Source: Pseudobutyrivibrio ruminis DSM 9787 (GTDB lineage Bacteria > Bacillota > Clostridia > Lachnospirales > Lachnospiraceae). Taken from it: a stretch of 64,000 bases of DNA. Numbering within the stretch: position 1 is the stretch's first letter; the number at the start of each line of letters is the position of its first letter. A model generated the notes under the pieces. It had not been told where the DNA came from, searched no databases, and was given only the letters and a program-made list of their open reading frames with translations. The translations under genes were made by a program, and so were the position numbers. The DNA lies in contig NZ_OBMR01000009.1 in assembly GCF_900218035.1 (NCBI RefSeq), forward strand, positions 1-64,000, written 5' to 3'. This document shows positions 48,541 to 57,057 of this stretch, in pieces.

Positions 48541-49377
48541 TTATATACGTTCAAGCGGAAATGTCATGCAATGTGGTCCGCCGCCTGCCTTTAAAATTTC
48601 GGTAATGTCCATCTCTATTACCTTCATGCCTCTTTTTACCAATTCCTCATTAACCTTTTTATTCTGCTTAAGCGAGAGTACGGTATGATTTCCAAGAGCC
48701 TGTAAATTACAGCCATGTAAAAAGATTGCCTCCTCGGGAACAGGTATTAATTCCACTCCTCTTTCTTTCAAAAGCTCCTTGAAATCCTCTGGCAAGCCAT
48801 CCACATATGCCACAGCCAAATGATCATCTACCAAGTTAAAACACATATCTAAATGTAAATATTCTTTCTTAAGAGGAACTCCAGTCACTTCATATCCAAG
48901 CGGCTCCAATATGGCTTTCAGCTCCTTTAGACCTTCCTCATCAGTTCTGTCAGCCATACCTACCGCTACCCATTTTTCACTCATAAACATGAAGTCTCCC
49001 CCCTCAAAGAGTCCCTTCTTCACTTCTCCTATTTTTGGAATACCAAGCTCAGCCATACGCTTCTCATAATCAACATGTTCCATGTAGCGCATGTCCAGCT
49101 TGAAGTTTCCAAGGATATATCCTTCCTTTACACACCCACCAAAATCTCTTGCAAAAACTGAGTTTGGGCGCTCATCATCTGCGTCTAAAAACTCCACCTC
49201 AATACCAGCATCCTCATAGCTTTTTACAAACTCCTCATGTTCACGAAGCATAACCTCCACATCCATAGTGGTATCCTTCCACTTTTTAGCTATTTCATTT
49301 ATTGGCGCTGGCTTTAAATACTCAGGTCTTGAAACCAAAACCTTCTTTAATTCCCCCGTACCATTTTTAACAAACAT
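48541..49377 (-). CDS. Arginine-deiminase/DDAH-fold hydrolase
   Basis: A 278-residue amidinotransferase-fold protein. FARDFGG, the HLDMCFNLV (His) segment and the C-terminal GGGPHCMTFPL (nucleophilic Cys) match the catalytic triad pattern of arginine deiminase, dimethylarginine dimethylaminohydrolase and related enzymes. It is shorter than arginine deiminase (about 410 residues) and near DDAH length. It would hydrolyse a guanidino group; the precise substrate is not readable. Its ATG overlaps the RocB-like stop by 11 bases. Confidence 0.87.
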   Translation of the reverse strand: MFVKNGTGELKKVLVSRPEYLKPAPINEIAKKWKDTTMDVEVMLREHEEFVKSYEDAGIEVEFLDADDERPNSVFARDFGGCVKEGYILGNFKLDMRYMEHVDYEKRMAELGIPKIGEVKKGLFEGGDFMFMSEKWVAVGMADRTDEEGLKELKAILEPLGYEVTGVPLKKEYLHLDMCFNLVDDHLAVAYVDGLPEDFKELLKERGVELIPVPEEAIFLHGCNLQALGNHTVLSLKQNKKVNEELVKRGMKVIEMDITEILKAGGGPHCMTFPLERI

Positions 49378-51004
49378 TTAAAAATACCTCCGTAGTTTTC
49401 ATAATCAGATTTGGTAACACTCCAAAGCTATATGGTATCTGTAATCTCTCTGTGCTTTTATGAGCATCTTTTCCGTAAACTCCAAAATTGACAGCTTTAA
49501 TATTCAGCTTTTTAATCTGTTCCAAAGGCAATGGATATAGCTGCTGCATCTGAGGAAAATTTCGTTTAAGTGTAGCAATTGATTCCATGGAATCATCTAG
49601 TGATAAATAGCTGCTATCTGACAGACTCGGAAAAAATCCATCCATCTTATATGTGATGTTATATTCTTTTTCCACAGTCTTAAGAATTTCTCCAAGCTTA
49701 TCCACTGTTTCATCATCCTTTTTCAAGGTATTATGTGGACAATAAGGAGTTGCATAGTAAAGCACTACAACTGGATGATAAATATTTGCCCTTGCAAGCA
49801 AAATTTGTATATACGATACGGGAATCTCCCTTTTATCCACTCCAGCCTCCTGTAGCTTTACAGTCTCCTCAGCAAGAATTTTATCTATGGATTCATCCTG
49901 ATTCTTTACCATCTGATATAAATCTTCATATGACATGACAGACCAGCTGTTTTTTATCTGCTGAAAATCTTTTCCCGACTTTTCACAATAGGCTTTGTAC
50001 TTATTATTCAAATCTGCTGTAGCTCTTCTAACAGCCTTATCACCTGCAGTCAGAAGCTTTTTAGTTATGTCACGAACATCTGAATTCAAAACAAAATAAT
50101 TAAAATATACCAAAGCTTCCTTGGCTGTCTGCACGTTATACCAGCCCTTCAAATCCTTACTTTTCAAAAGTGTAGGAGGCAGAGCATATTCCCCCTCGTA
50201 GGAATCCGAATACTCAGGATTCAAATTTAATTCCTTTATTAACTCCGCCATTACTGTGGTAGGATCATAACCTTCGAAGCACTGTCCCACATGTGTTTCA
50301 CGTCCCTGAATATAAAAGCATGGAAGAAGCTTTCCGCCTACACCAGTGTATATATAATGATGCTTGTCCCCTGGATACATAGGGCAAGTGTAGTCATTAT
50401 TTATCGCCAATACGTACTCTAAGTTATATTCTTTTTTCAGATTTTCAATTACTTCTATTCCTTCAATAATTCCCGTATGAAGATTCTCCTCAACAGGATT
50501 CAAGGAAAGAAGAATATTACCAGACAAATTATCTACATGCTCAGATAGTTCCTTAAGCAAAATCATGAATACTGCATCACCGCTTTTCATGTCACAGGCA
50601 CCGCGACCAAATAAATATTCACCTGACTCCAAATCCTTTTTGACTTCTTCTGACAATTCAATCTGCTTTAACTGTTCTGCCAAACCATCACAATCAAAAG
50701 CATATCCAGAAAGCGCTCCATAATCTTCCACCCCAACGGTATCTGTGTGACCATGGAAAATTATGGTTTTATTATTTTTATCCTTCTGGCCAAGCAACAG
50801 TGCAAACACATTTCTTCGTTCCAACTTATCGTTCTTAAGTGTCTGCACAATAACCTGCTTAGGATGTTCTTTAAAATATGGTATTGCTCTTAAATATTCT
50901 TCAATGAAGAGCCCTATATTCTTTTCTCCCTTTGTAGTATTTACACTGCTTACAGCTACCATATTTTTTGTCAGCTGCAACATTTCTTCATTTATTTTCA
51001 ACAT
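49367..51004 (-). CDS. rocB: RocB-like M20 metallohydrolase
   Basis: A 545-residue protein of the M20/RocB family, longer than usual M20 peptidases and close to Bacillus RocB. Metal-binding residues are visible in IIFHGHTDTVG and FGRGACDMKSGDAVF. RocB belongs to arginine use in Bacillus but its reaction is not firmly known; M20 enzymes generally remove acyl or amino-acid groups from amides. The ATG at 51004 has GGAA upstream; an ATG at 51025 lies inside the hairpin and is less likely. Confidence 0.85.
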   Translation of the reverse strand: MLKINEEMLQLTKNMVAVSSVNTTKGEKNIGLFIEEYLRAIPYFKEHPKQVIVQTLKNDKLERRNVFALLLGQKDKNNKTIIFHGHTDTVGVEDYGALSGYAFDCDGLAEQLKQIELSEEVKKDLESGEYLFGRGACDMKSGDAVFMILLKELSEHVDNLSGNILLSLNPVEENLHTGIIEGIEVIENLKKEYNLEYVLAINNDYTCPMYPGDKHHYIYTGVGGKLLPCFYIQGRETHVGQCFEGYDPTTVMAELIKELNLNPEYSDSYEGEYALPPTLLKSKDLKGWYNVQTAKEALVYFNYFVLNSDVRDITKKLLTAGDKAVRRATADLNNKYKAYCEKSGKDFQQIKNSWSVMSYEDLYQMVKNQDESIDKILAEETVKLQEAGVDKREIPVSYIQILLARANIYHPVVVLYYATPYCPHNTLKKDDETVDKLGEILKTVEKEYNITYKMDGFFPSLSDSSYLSLDDSMESIATLKRNFPQMQQLYPLPLEQIKKLNIKAVNFGVYGKDAHKSTERLQIPYSFGVLPNLIMKTTEVFLNVC

Positions 51005-51010
51005 TTTTCC

Positions 51011-51053
51011 AAAATAAAAAGGCACTACATCACTATGAATGTAAAGCGCCTTT
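51011..51053 (-). terminator. Hairpin with U tract between the ABC ATPase and rocB genes
   Basis: Minus strand AAAGGC and a second TACAT-type arm pair with GCCTTT, then TTTTATTTT. It probably lets transporter mRNA exceed enzyme mRNA. The stem has an internal loop. Confidence 0.65.
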
Positions 51054-51061
51054 GCTTTCTC

Positions 51062-51805
51062 CTATATTACTTTGTCTAAAAATGTTTTAAGTCTTTCTGA
51101 CTGTGGATGCTCAAAAATCTGCTCTGGTGTCCCCTGCTCAATCAACTGACCTGCATCCATGAAGACTACCTTGTCTGCTACCTCTCGGGCAAATCCCATC
51201 TCGTGAGTAACAACTACCATGCTCATTCCTTGGGCAGCCAGCTCCTTCATTACATCCAAAACCTCTCCTACCATTTCTGGATCGAGGGCTGATGTGGGCT
51301 CATCAAATAACATAATCTTAGGATTCATGCAAAGGGCTCTGACAATTGCGATACGTTGCTTTTGACCACCTGACAGTTGGCTTGGGAAAGCCGTCGCCCT
51401 ATCTGCCAAACCAACTCTTTCCAAAAGCTCCATTGCATATTCCGTTGCCTCGTCATTTGACTTTCCTAAAAGTCTTGTAGGTGCAATTGTAAGGTTTTTC
51501 AAGATATTCATGTTAGGAAATAGATTAAAATGCTGGAACACCATTCCCATTTTTTGACGATGCTTGTTGATATCTGTCTTAGGGTCTGTAATTAAAACAT
51601 CATCTACAAATATATTTCCCTCTGTTGGAATCTCTAAGAGGTTCAGCGAGCGTAAAAGTGTTGATTTTCCCGAACCAGAAGGTCCAATAATTACAACAAC
51701 CTCTCCCTCATCTACATTAATTGAAATATTATCAAGCGCCTTTATGGTTCCACCCTTGTAATATTTCTTCAGGTTTTCCACTCGAATTATTTTGTTATCT
51801 TTCAT
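51062..51805 (-). CDS. Polar amino-acid ABC transporter ATPase
   Basis: A 247-residue ATPase of the GlnQ/HisP type. It has GPSGSGKST (Walker A), [15 protein letters not shown] (signature) and [13 protein letters not shown] (Walker B). The ATG at 51805 has AAAGGAGG upstream, inside the permease gene end, and overlaps its stop by about 11 bases. It powers uptake with the adjacent permease and binding protein. Confidence 0.94.
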   Translation of the reverse strand: MKDNKIIRVENLKKYYKGGTIKALDNISINVDEGEVVVIIGPSGSGKSTLLRSLNLLEIPTEGNIFVDDVLITDPKTDINKHRQKMGMVFQHFNLFPNMNILKNLTIAPTRLLGKSNDEATEYAMELLERVGLADRATAFPSQLSGGQKQRIAIVRALCMNPKIMLFDEPTSALDPEMVGEVLDVMKELAAQGMSMVVVTHEMGFAREVADKVVFMDAGQLIEQGTPEQIFEHPQSERLKTFLDKVI

Positions 51806-52526
51806 TAGCTCGTAACCTCCTTTCCAATTTTCCAACGAGATATGTTAATACAAGTACTAAAAGAAGGTAGATAACTGCCACACCAAACAGCGGAAGAAAT
51901 GCTGAAAATGTACGTCCTCGAATTAAATCTCCTGCCTTTGTTAAATCAGTAATTCCGATATAACCTGCAATTGATGTCTCCTTTATAAGCACAATGAACT
52001 CATTACAAAGAGCAGGTAATACATTCTTTACCATCTGCGGAATGATTATATGAAACATCGTCTGAAGGTAATTAAATCCAAGTGAACGTCCTGCCTCAAA
52101 CTGTCCCTCTGGCACTGCCATAATTCCTGCTCGAATTATTTCTGCCACATATGCACCTGAGTTAATTCCAAAGGCAAACACTGCTATCTGAACATCATTG
52201 TTTGATGTAGCAAATACTATGAAATAGGCAATTAAAAGCTGTACTACTGTTGGCGTACCTCTAATTACTGTTAGATATATTTTGCAAATTACATTGCAAA
52301 CACATAATACGTAGTATCCTAAATTTTTTCTTTTCTTCAGACTTTCAATGTTCTTATCATAGGTTGAACGAATGGATGCCACTACAGTACCAAGAGCTAT
52401 ACCTATCAACACTGCAAACAATGTGATTTCCAGTGTTACAAATAATCCTTCGATGATTAGCTTATATCTTTCACTCTCTAAAAAAACAAATTTGAAATCT
52501 GAAATAAAATTACTGAACCACATCAT
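51795..52526 (-). CDS. Polar amino-acid ABC transporter permease
   Basis: A 243-residue permease of the HisMQ family with about five membrane segments and the EAA loop [25 protein letters not shown]. It is a single permease, so it probably forms a homodimer. It lies two bases after the binding-protein gene. Confidence 0.93.
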   Translation of the reverse strand: MMWFSNFISDFKFVFLESERYKLIIEGLFVTLEITLFAVLIGIALGTVVASIRSTYDKNIESLKKRKNLGYYVLCVCNVICKIYLTVIRGTPTVVQLLIAYFIVFATSNNDVQIAVFAFGINSGAYVAEIIRAGIMAVPEGQFEAGRSLGFNYLQTMFHIIIPQMVKNVLPALCNEFIVLIKETSIAGYIGITDLTKAGDLIRGRTFSAFLPLFGVAVIYLLLVLVLTYLVGKLERRLRANER

Positions 52527-52528
52527 CT

Positions 52529-53302
52529 TTAATCCTCAGCAGAAATATATTTGCTAACAATCTCATCTATAGTTCCATCTGATTTAAGCTTAGTCAAAGC
52601 TGTATTAATCTTTTCAAGAAGCTCATCATTTCCCTTTGCTACACAGATTGCATACTCCTCTTCTGCATATGCTGACTCAAGCAACTCAAGTCCATCATTT
52701 GCTGCCACATAAGCCTTTGCTGGCTCCTTATCGATGATTACGCAATCAACTTTGCCTGACGCCAAAGCCTGAACAGCATCTGGACCTGCCTTGTAGCGAA
52801 CAATTGCTTCATCGCCATAATCGTCTGTAGCATAGATATCACCTGTTGTATCCTGCTGCACACCAATCTTTGTATCAGCTGAAATATCATCAATGGATTT
52901 GATATCAGAACCTGCTGGAACTATAACTGACTGAACTGCTACCGCATATGTCTCAGAAAAGTTTACGCTCTCTTTTCTCTCATCTGTGACTGTCATTCCA
53001 GCCATTCCCATATCGTATTTACCACTCTCAACACCTGCTATGATAGAACCAAACTCCACGTCCTCAATAACAAGCTCTAGATTTAATTCCTCTGCTATCT
53101 TTCCTGCTATTTCAACATCTATTCCCTCATACTCACCATTCTCAACAAACTCGTATGGAGGGAATGTCGCGTTAGTAGCCATAATCAGCTCTCCCTCATA
53201 TTCTCCTTTTTTTGAGCTTGAGCTAGCACCACAACCTGTAATCATAGCCATGGCAACAACCATTGTCATAATAAGTGCAATTAATTTTTTTCGTTTCATC
53301 AT
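52529..53302 (-). CDS. Amino-acid-binding lipoprotein of the ABC transporter
   Basis: A 257-residue family-3 solute-binding protein. The signal peptide ends in lipobox MITGCGA (Cys about 24), then a binding domain begins LIMATNATFPPYEF. The family binds polar amino acids such as glutamine, arginine, cystine or histidine. With arginine-type enzymes downstream, a guanidino or cationic amino acid is plausible but not shown. The ATG at 53302 has GGAAGG seven bases upstream; a longer frame to 53398 reaches into the leader hairpin. Confidence 0.92.
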   Translation of the reverse strand: MMKRKKLIALIMTMVVAMAMITGCGASSSSKKGEYEGELIMATNATFPPYEFVENGEYEGIDVEIAGKIAEELNLELVIEDVEFGSIIAGVESGKYDMGMAGMTVTDERKESVNFSETYAVAVQSVIVPAGSDIKSIDDISADTKIGVQQDTTGDIYATDDYGDEAIVRYKAGPDAVQALASGKVDCVIIDKEPAKAYVAANDGLELLESAYAEEEYAICVAKGNDELLEKINTALTKLKSDGTIDEIVSKYISAED

Positions 53303-53350
53303 ACCATTACCTTCCTTTTCCTTTATTAGCGTATATGCGTTTTTGAATAT

Positions 53351-53385
53351 AAAAAAAGAGGCACATGTCAATCGACATATGCCCC
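53351..53385 (-). terminator. Intrinsic terminator in the leader of the amino-acid operon
   Basis: Minus strand GGGGCATATGTC, loop GATT, GACATGTGCCTC: 12 bp with two G-U pairs, then seven T residues. It lies between the promoter at 53417-53446 and the first gene, so premature termination is expected unless relieved. Confidence 0.82.
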
Positions 53386-53416
53386 TTTGCACATTCACGC
53401 TTTATTTATGTGCAAA
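53386..53416. promoter_or_regulatory. Inverted repeat at the transcript start of the amino-acid operon
   Basis: TTTGCACAT (53386-53394) and ATGTGCAAA (53408-53416) are perfect 9-bp arms with a 13-nt spacer. They begin at the end of the -10 box, so this is more likely a DNA operator than an RNA stem. A second palindrome, ACACAATTGTGT, lies upstream at 53461-53472. Confidence 0.6.
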
Positions 53417-53446
53417 ATTATATCTATCCTTTCTTTTGTTTGTCAA
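53417..53446 (-). promoter_or_regulatory. Promoter of the amino-acid uptake operon
   Basis: Minus strand TTGACA (53441-53446) and TATAAT (53417-53422), spacer 18 bases. Both boxes are perfect matches to sigma-A consensus. Confidence 0.88.
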
Positions 53447-53500
53447 CAAGAATGTTTATAACACAATTGTGTATATTTATACTGCGTTAGAAATTGATTT

Positions 53501-54490
53501 TTAGTCCACCAATCCATTTTGAAATCTTGATAAGTGTTCAAATGGTAAAATCTGTCGTCCCCTAAATAACCCACAGCCATCATTTATCAAGCTGTTATTT
53601 ACTGCAGTAAACATATTTACATCAAGTTTTGCCAAATCTAAATTTTCCAAGGATACAACCCTCTCATAAGCCTCATCAAAGAATACACATTCCCCTTCCG
53701 GTATCTCTAATCTTCTGTTTTTCTGCTGCTCCTGAGACTCCACATATCTCAGATGATTAGACTCTCCAATTTCAGCACTATCATCCATGGATTTCGTTCT
53801 AAGCTGCACCTCAACGTGGCACCTTGCCTGATTATCAAACAAGGTTAAATGTAAGGATCTATATCCAAAACTGGTTGGCTTATGAACATAATCTCTATAG
53901 GTATCCCACAAACTTTTATCCAACAATTCCGAGCATTCACGCCCTTCCAAATTTGCCTTAACAACTGTAAACCCCTGGGATTCCAAGAACACAGGCATTT
54001 TATTTGCTATTTCATATAAAAGCTTAATCTCTTCCTCTTCTAAATCCTGTCCCTTTTTTAAATGACACTTAGGTAAAGAGATAACGATTCGATAGGCGAG
54101 TACATCCCTAAAACAACTTAATTTTTCCTTTATCTCCTGGGTCGCTGGGAAATGATGGTACTTCTGATAGTATTCATATATGAAGTCCACAATGTATCTA
54201 TTAAACTTTTCTTCCGACCGGATAATAGATTTAATTCGCCCCTTAAAGGTGAATGCCAAATATGGATATGCTACTACCATATATTTATAGAACTCACGAA
54301 TTCTTTGAGACTGAGAGGTTAAAAATTCGTTGTGCTCTAAAAGCTCATATATAGTTTCAAGAAATGCGCAGTGCACTAAGTCCACCTGATTATGAGTTGA
54401 TAATGCGTTTTCCTCCAGATCATCTATATATTTCTGTAATATCCTAAAAATTGTCTCTCCATCATACAAATAATCGTTTATTTTAATCAT
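53501..54490 (-). CDS. Rel/Spo-homologue alarmone synthetase-like protein
   Basis: A 329-residue protein with a RelA_SpoT nucleotidyltransferase domain (about 80-255). GRIKSIIRSEEKF, FRDVLAYRIVI (catalytic Asp129), DYVHKPTSFGYRSLHLTL (209-214 GYRSLH) and EVQLRTKSMDDSAEIGESNHLRY match the synthetase core. No HD hydrolase, TGS or ACT domain is present, so it resembles a small alarmone synthetase that makes (p)ppGpp, but it is longer than RelQ/RelP. The ATG at 54490 has GGGGGAAG upstream; a frame extension reaches the rpsR terminator and is rejected. Confidence 0.82.
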   Translation of the reverse strand: MIKINDYLYDGETIFRILQKYIDDLEENALSTHNQVDLVHCAFLETIYELLEHNEFLTSQSQRIREFYKYMVVAYPYLAFTFKGRIKSIIRSEEKFNRYIVDFIYEYYQKYHHFPATQEIKEKLSCFRDVLAYRIVISLPKCHLKKGQDLEEEEIKLLYEIANKMPVFLESQGFTVVKANLEGRECSELLDKSLWDTYRDYVHKPTSFGYRSLHLTLFDNQARCHVEVQLRTKSMDDSAEIGESNHLRYVESQEQQKNRRLEIPEGECVFFDEAYERVVSLENLDLAKLDVNMFTAVNNSLINDGCGLFRGRQILPFEHLSRFQNGLVD

Positions 54491-54519
54491 GTTTCTTCCC
54501 CCATTATCTCCTTCTTTCT

Positions 54520-54568
54520 GTAAAATAAAAAGGCGCCTCAAGCCACAATTGTGACTCAAAACGCCTTT
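54520..54568 (-). terminator. Terminator of the rpsF-ssb-rpsR operon
   Basis: A 20-bp stem on the minus strand starting AAAGGCG, with several G-U pairs and an ACAATTGT centre, then a T-rich tract. It lies 18 nt downstream of the rpsR stop. Confidence 0.85.
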
Positions 54569-54585
54569 GTTTGTAAATTCAAGAA

Positions 54586-54840
54586 TTAATCCTGTACGTA
54601 TGGCATAAGTGCAACGTGACGAGCACGCTTGATAGCTACTGTAAGAGCTCTCTGGTGCTTAGCACATGTGCCTGTGATACGACGTGGAAGAATCTTTCCA
54701 CGCTCAGAAATGTACTTCTTAAGCTTTGCTGTATCCTTGTAGTCGATAACGTTATCTTTACCACAGAAAACACAGACTTTCTTTCTTCTATGCATTGGTC
54801 TTCTTCTCTGCTGACCATCGCCTGTCTTATTAAAAGCCAT
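54586..54840 (-). CDS. rpsR: 30S ribosomal protein S18
   Basis: An 84-residue S18 with [54 protein letters not shown], the conserved core. Cys-x2-Cys and a third Cys suggest the zinc-binding form. It assembles next to S6 on the platform of the small subunit. It is the third gene of rpsF-ssb-rpsR. Its last ten codons are exactly duplicated at 45445-45486. Confidence 0.98.
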   Translation of the reverse strand: MAFNKTGDGQQRRRPMHRRKKVCVFCGKDNVIDYKDTAKLKKYISERGKILPRRITGTCAKHQRALTVAIKRARHVALMPYVQD

Positions 54841-54886
54841 GATTTAACCTCCTATAGATGTTAGTCAAAGCTTTCGTTGCCTTGAC

Positions 54887-55327
54887 TTAGTTGAACGGTA
54901 ATTCCTCGTCAATTCCATCAGGGATATTCATGAAGCCGTCGCCTGCATCTGAGCTTGGTGCGAAACCTGCGCCACCGTCGAAGCTGCTGTTTCCGCCGCC
55001 CTGAGAATTCTTGCTCTCTGCGAACTCAACATTCTCACATACAACATCGGTAGTGTAAACCTTCTGGCCGTCCTTGTTTGTGTAGCTGCCTGTCTGAATA
55101 CGACCTTCAACTACGAACTTTGTGCCCTTGCGAGCATACTTCTCAAGGAACTCACCTGTCTTGCCAAATGCAACACAGTTAATGAAATCAGCTGTCTGCT
55201 CATCTCCATCGCGCTTAAATCTACGATCAACTGCTAATGAAAATCTTGCAACAGCGCTGTTGTTTGCTCCACCGTAACGAACTTCTGGGTCTCTTGTGAG
55301 ACGTCCCATAAGAATAACTTTATTCAT
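54887..55327 (-). CDS. ssb: Single-stranded DNA-binding protein
   Basis: A 146-residue SSB. The OB fold begins MNKVILMGRLTRDPEVRYGG and contains FINCVAFGKTGEFLEKYARKG and VEGRIQTGSYTNKDGQKVYTT. A Gly/Ser-rich linker leads to the acidic tip GIDEELPFN, the partner-binding tail typical of Firmicutes. It coats single-stranded DNA during replication and repair. It lies between the S6 and S18 genes. Confidence 0.98.
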   Translation of the reverse strand: MNKVILMGRLTRDPEVRYGGANNSAVARFSLAVDRRFKRDGDEQTADFINCVAFGKTGEFLEKYARKGTKFVVEGRIQTGSYTNKDGQKVYTTDVVCENVEFAESKNSQGGGNSSFDGGAGFAPSSDAGDGFMNIPDGIDEELPFN

Positions 55328-55351
55328 AATTAATCTCCTTATCTTATACTA

Positions 55352-55642
55352 TTAAGCCTCGTCAGCTCTAACGCATAAGAATCGAAGTACGTTGTCCATG
55401 ATGCGAACATTCTCCTCGATCTGAGCAGGTACGCCTGGCTCAGCATCGAAGTGGATGAAGTAATAGTATCCTTCATTCATCTTCTGAATGTCATAAGCAA
55501 GTCTCTTCTTGCCCCAATCATCGACGTCTGAGATCTGTCCACCAAAGCGAGTGATATACTCCTTTGCCTTTTCAACTGTGGCAGTTCTTGCATCGTCTTC
55601 GATCTTCGCATTAACAACGAGTGCTAATTCATACTTGTTCAT
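55352..55642 (-). CDS. rpsF: 30S ribosomal protein S6
   Basis: A 96-residue S6 (MNKYELALVVNAKIEDDARTA, WGKKRLAYDIQKMNEGYYYF, NVRIMDNVLRFLCVR). The ATG at 55642 has GGAGG eight bases upstream; an in-frame extension to 55681 is leader. It binds S18 and 16S rRNA. The leader at 55643-55720 contains three GCTAG-type repeats forming CTAGCA/TGCTAG and may hold the S6:S18 autoregulatory element; this is a guess. Confidence 0.97.
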   Translation of the reverse strand: MNKYELALVVNAKIEDDARTATVEKAKEYITRFGGQISDVDDWGKKRLAYDIQKMNEGYYYFIHFDAEPGVPAQIEENVRIMDNVLRFLCVRADEA

Positions 55643-55725
55643 GCTTTCTACCTCCTTTTGGTCTATTGGCCAAACTAGCAATGCTAGCCTAGCAAGGATA
55701 TAAATGTTTTATACCACGAATTAAG

Positions 55726-55754
55726 ATAATAGCATGAAGCCGTGCGTTTTTCAA
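55726..55754 (-). promoter_or_regulatory. Promoter of rpsF-ssb-rpsR
   Basis: Minus strand TTGAAA (55749-55754) and TATTAT (55726-55731) with a 17-base spacer, about 84 nt upstream of the rpsF ATG. Confidence 0.78.
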
Positions 55755-55800
55755 GGCTTAACTGAATTTTTATTGTATTTTTTGTATTATTTTCAGTGAA

Positions 55801-56559
55801 TTACAATTCTATTCCCTGAAGCTTTGCCAATTCTGTAAACACCTGTCCGATTCTATCGGTAATCACCAGCGTGTTCTCTGCTCTACGAACTGATAAATCG
55901 GTTTGGTTGATTATTACCAGGTATTTTCCTCTGAAGTAATTAACAAATGATGCTGCCGGGTACACTGTAAGTGATGTTCCGCCAATTATCATCATATCTG
56001 CTTCTGAAATGGCTCTGATTGCGCCTTCCACTGCATCCTCAGGCAATCCCTCTTCGTAAAGAGTGATATCAGCCCTGACTGTTCCGCCGCAATAATCGCA
56101 CTTTGGAATCTCATCCTCTGAATCAAAAATGAAATCTACTGGATAGCTGGTTCCACAGTTCATGCAGTAATTACGAAGTGCACTGCCGTGGATTTCATAG
56201 ACTTTCTTACTGCCAGCCTTCTGGTGTAGTCCGTCGATATTTTGAGTGACCACGCCTGTGAGCTTACCCATTTCTTCAAGCTTTGCCAGATATTTATGGG
56301 CATTGTTTGGCTCGATGTTTCGCGTATCCATCTTTTGTCGATGAAATTCGAAATAAACCTTTGGCTCCCTAATCAGACAGCTGTGACTAAGTAGATACTC
56401 TGGCTGGTACATGTCAAATCTGACATCATGCTGATTGTACAAGCCGTCCTTGCTTCTGAAATCTGGAATTCCACTTTCTGTGGATACTCCCGCTCCGCCA
56501 AAAAATACGATTTTCGACGAATCTTCTATCATATTTTTCAGTTCTTCAATTTTATCCAA
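55801..56559 (-). CDS. cobB: Sirtuin NAD-dependent protein deacylase
   Basis: A 252-residue Sir2 protein. GAGVSTESGIPDFRSKDGLY and TQNIDGLHQKAGS bind NAD, EIHGSA supplies the catalytic His, and four Cys (CMNC and CDYC) bind zinc. GTSLTVYPAASFVNY is the conserved C-terminal motif. It removes acyl groups from lysines, using NAD. It stands upstream of the rpsF promoter on the same strand and downstream of the DUF212 gene. Confidence 0.96.
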   Translation of the reverse strand: MDKIEELKNMIEDSSKIVFFGGAGVSTESGIPDFRSKDGLYNQHDVRFDMYQPEYLLSHSCLIREPKVYFEFHRQKMDTRNIEPNNAHKYLAKLEEMGKLTGVVTQNIDGLHQKAGSKKVYEIHGSALRNYCMNCGTSYPVDFIFDSEDEIPKCDYCGGTVRADITLYEEGLPEDAVEGAIRAISEADMMIIGGTSLTVYPAASFVNYFRGKYLVIINQTDLSVRRAENTLVITDRIGQVFTELAKLQGIEL

Positions 56560-56582
56560 AACATTTCCCCCCTTCTTAGATT

Positions 56583-57041
56583 CTATATGTTAAGGTGTAA
56601 AACAACTACAGCACAGATGATTCCGATGAGTATTCCAACAGCTATTTCTGGAATGGTGTGACCCATCTTTTCCTTGAATCTGTTGATATCAAGTGGCTGC
56701 TTGCCTTCTTCCTTACGCTCTTCGTTAAGATTGTTCAGTGCCTTACCTTGGCGCTGTGTTTCAAATCGAACTCCTCTTGCATCATAAATAACAACAATTC
56801 CAAAGAATAATGCCATTACAAATTCAAATGAAGAAGCCCCGTAAATTGCGCCAGTCACAACCATAAGCGCTGTAACCGTGGCTGAGTGAGAGCTTGGCAT
56901 TCCCCCTCCGCCGTATAATCTCTCCTTGCAAAAACCTGATTTTACAGTATCGATGATGATTTTAATAATCTGCGCAATAAACCATCCTGCTGCAGGTGCT
57001 AAAAAAATCTTGTTTGTAAACAAATCCACGATGAAATGCAT
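56583..57041 (-). CDS. DUF212 (divergent PAP2) membrane protein
   Basis: A 152-residue protein with about four membrane segments. The PAP2-like motifs GGMPSSHSATVTAL and VIYDARGVRFETQRQGKALN belong to DUF212, related to acid phosphatase/vanadium haloperoxidase. Predicted lipid phosphatase, unproven. It lies between rsmI and the sirtuin gene, 16 bases after rsmI. Confidence 0.9.
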   Translation of the reverse strand: MHFIVDLFTNKIFLAPAAGWFIAQIIKIIIDTVKSGFCKERLYGGGGMPSSHSATVTALMVVTGAIYGASSFEFVMALFFGIVVIYDARGVRFETQRQGKALNNLNEERKEEGKQPLDINRFKEKMGHTIPEIAVGILIGIICAVVVLHLNI

Positions 57042-57057
57042 TATACTCTCCTATCTC

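Noticed and set aside
53303-53398. Upstream extension of the amino-acid-binding lipoprotein
   Set aside because: It would place the leader terminator in coding sequence and spoil the lipoprotein signal peptide.
53351-53416. Known guanidine or lysine riboswitch in the amino-acid leader
   Set aside because: The leader is too short for a lysine riboswitch and lacks the ACGR loops of guanidine-II elements; only a plain terminator and inverted repeats are visible.
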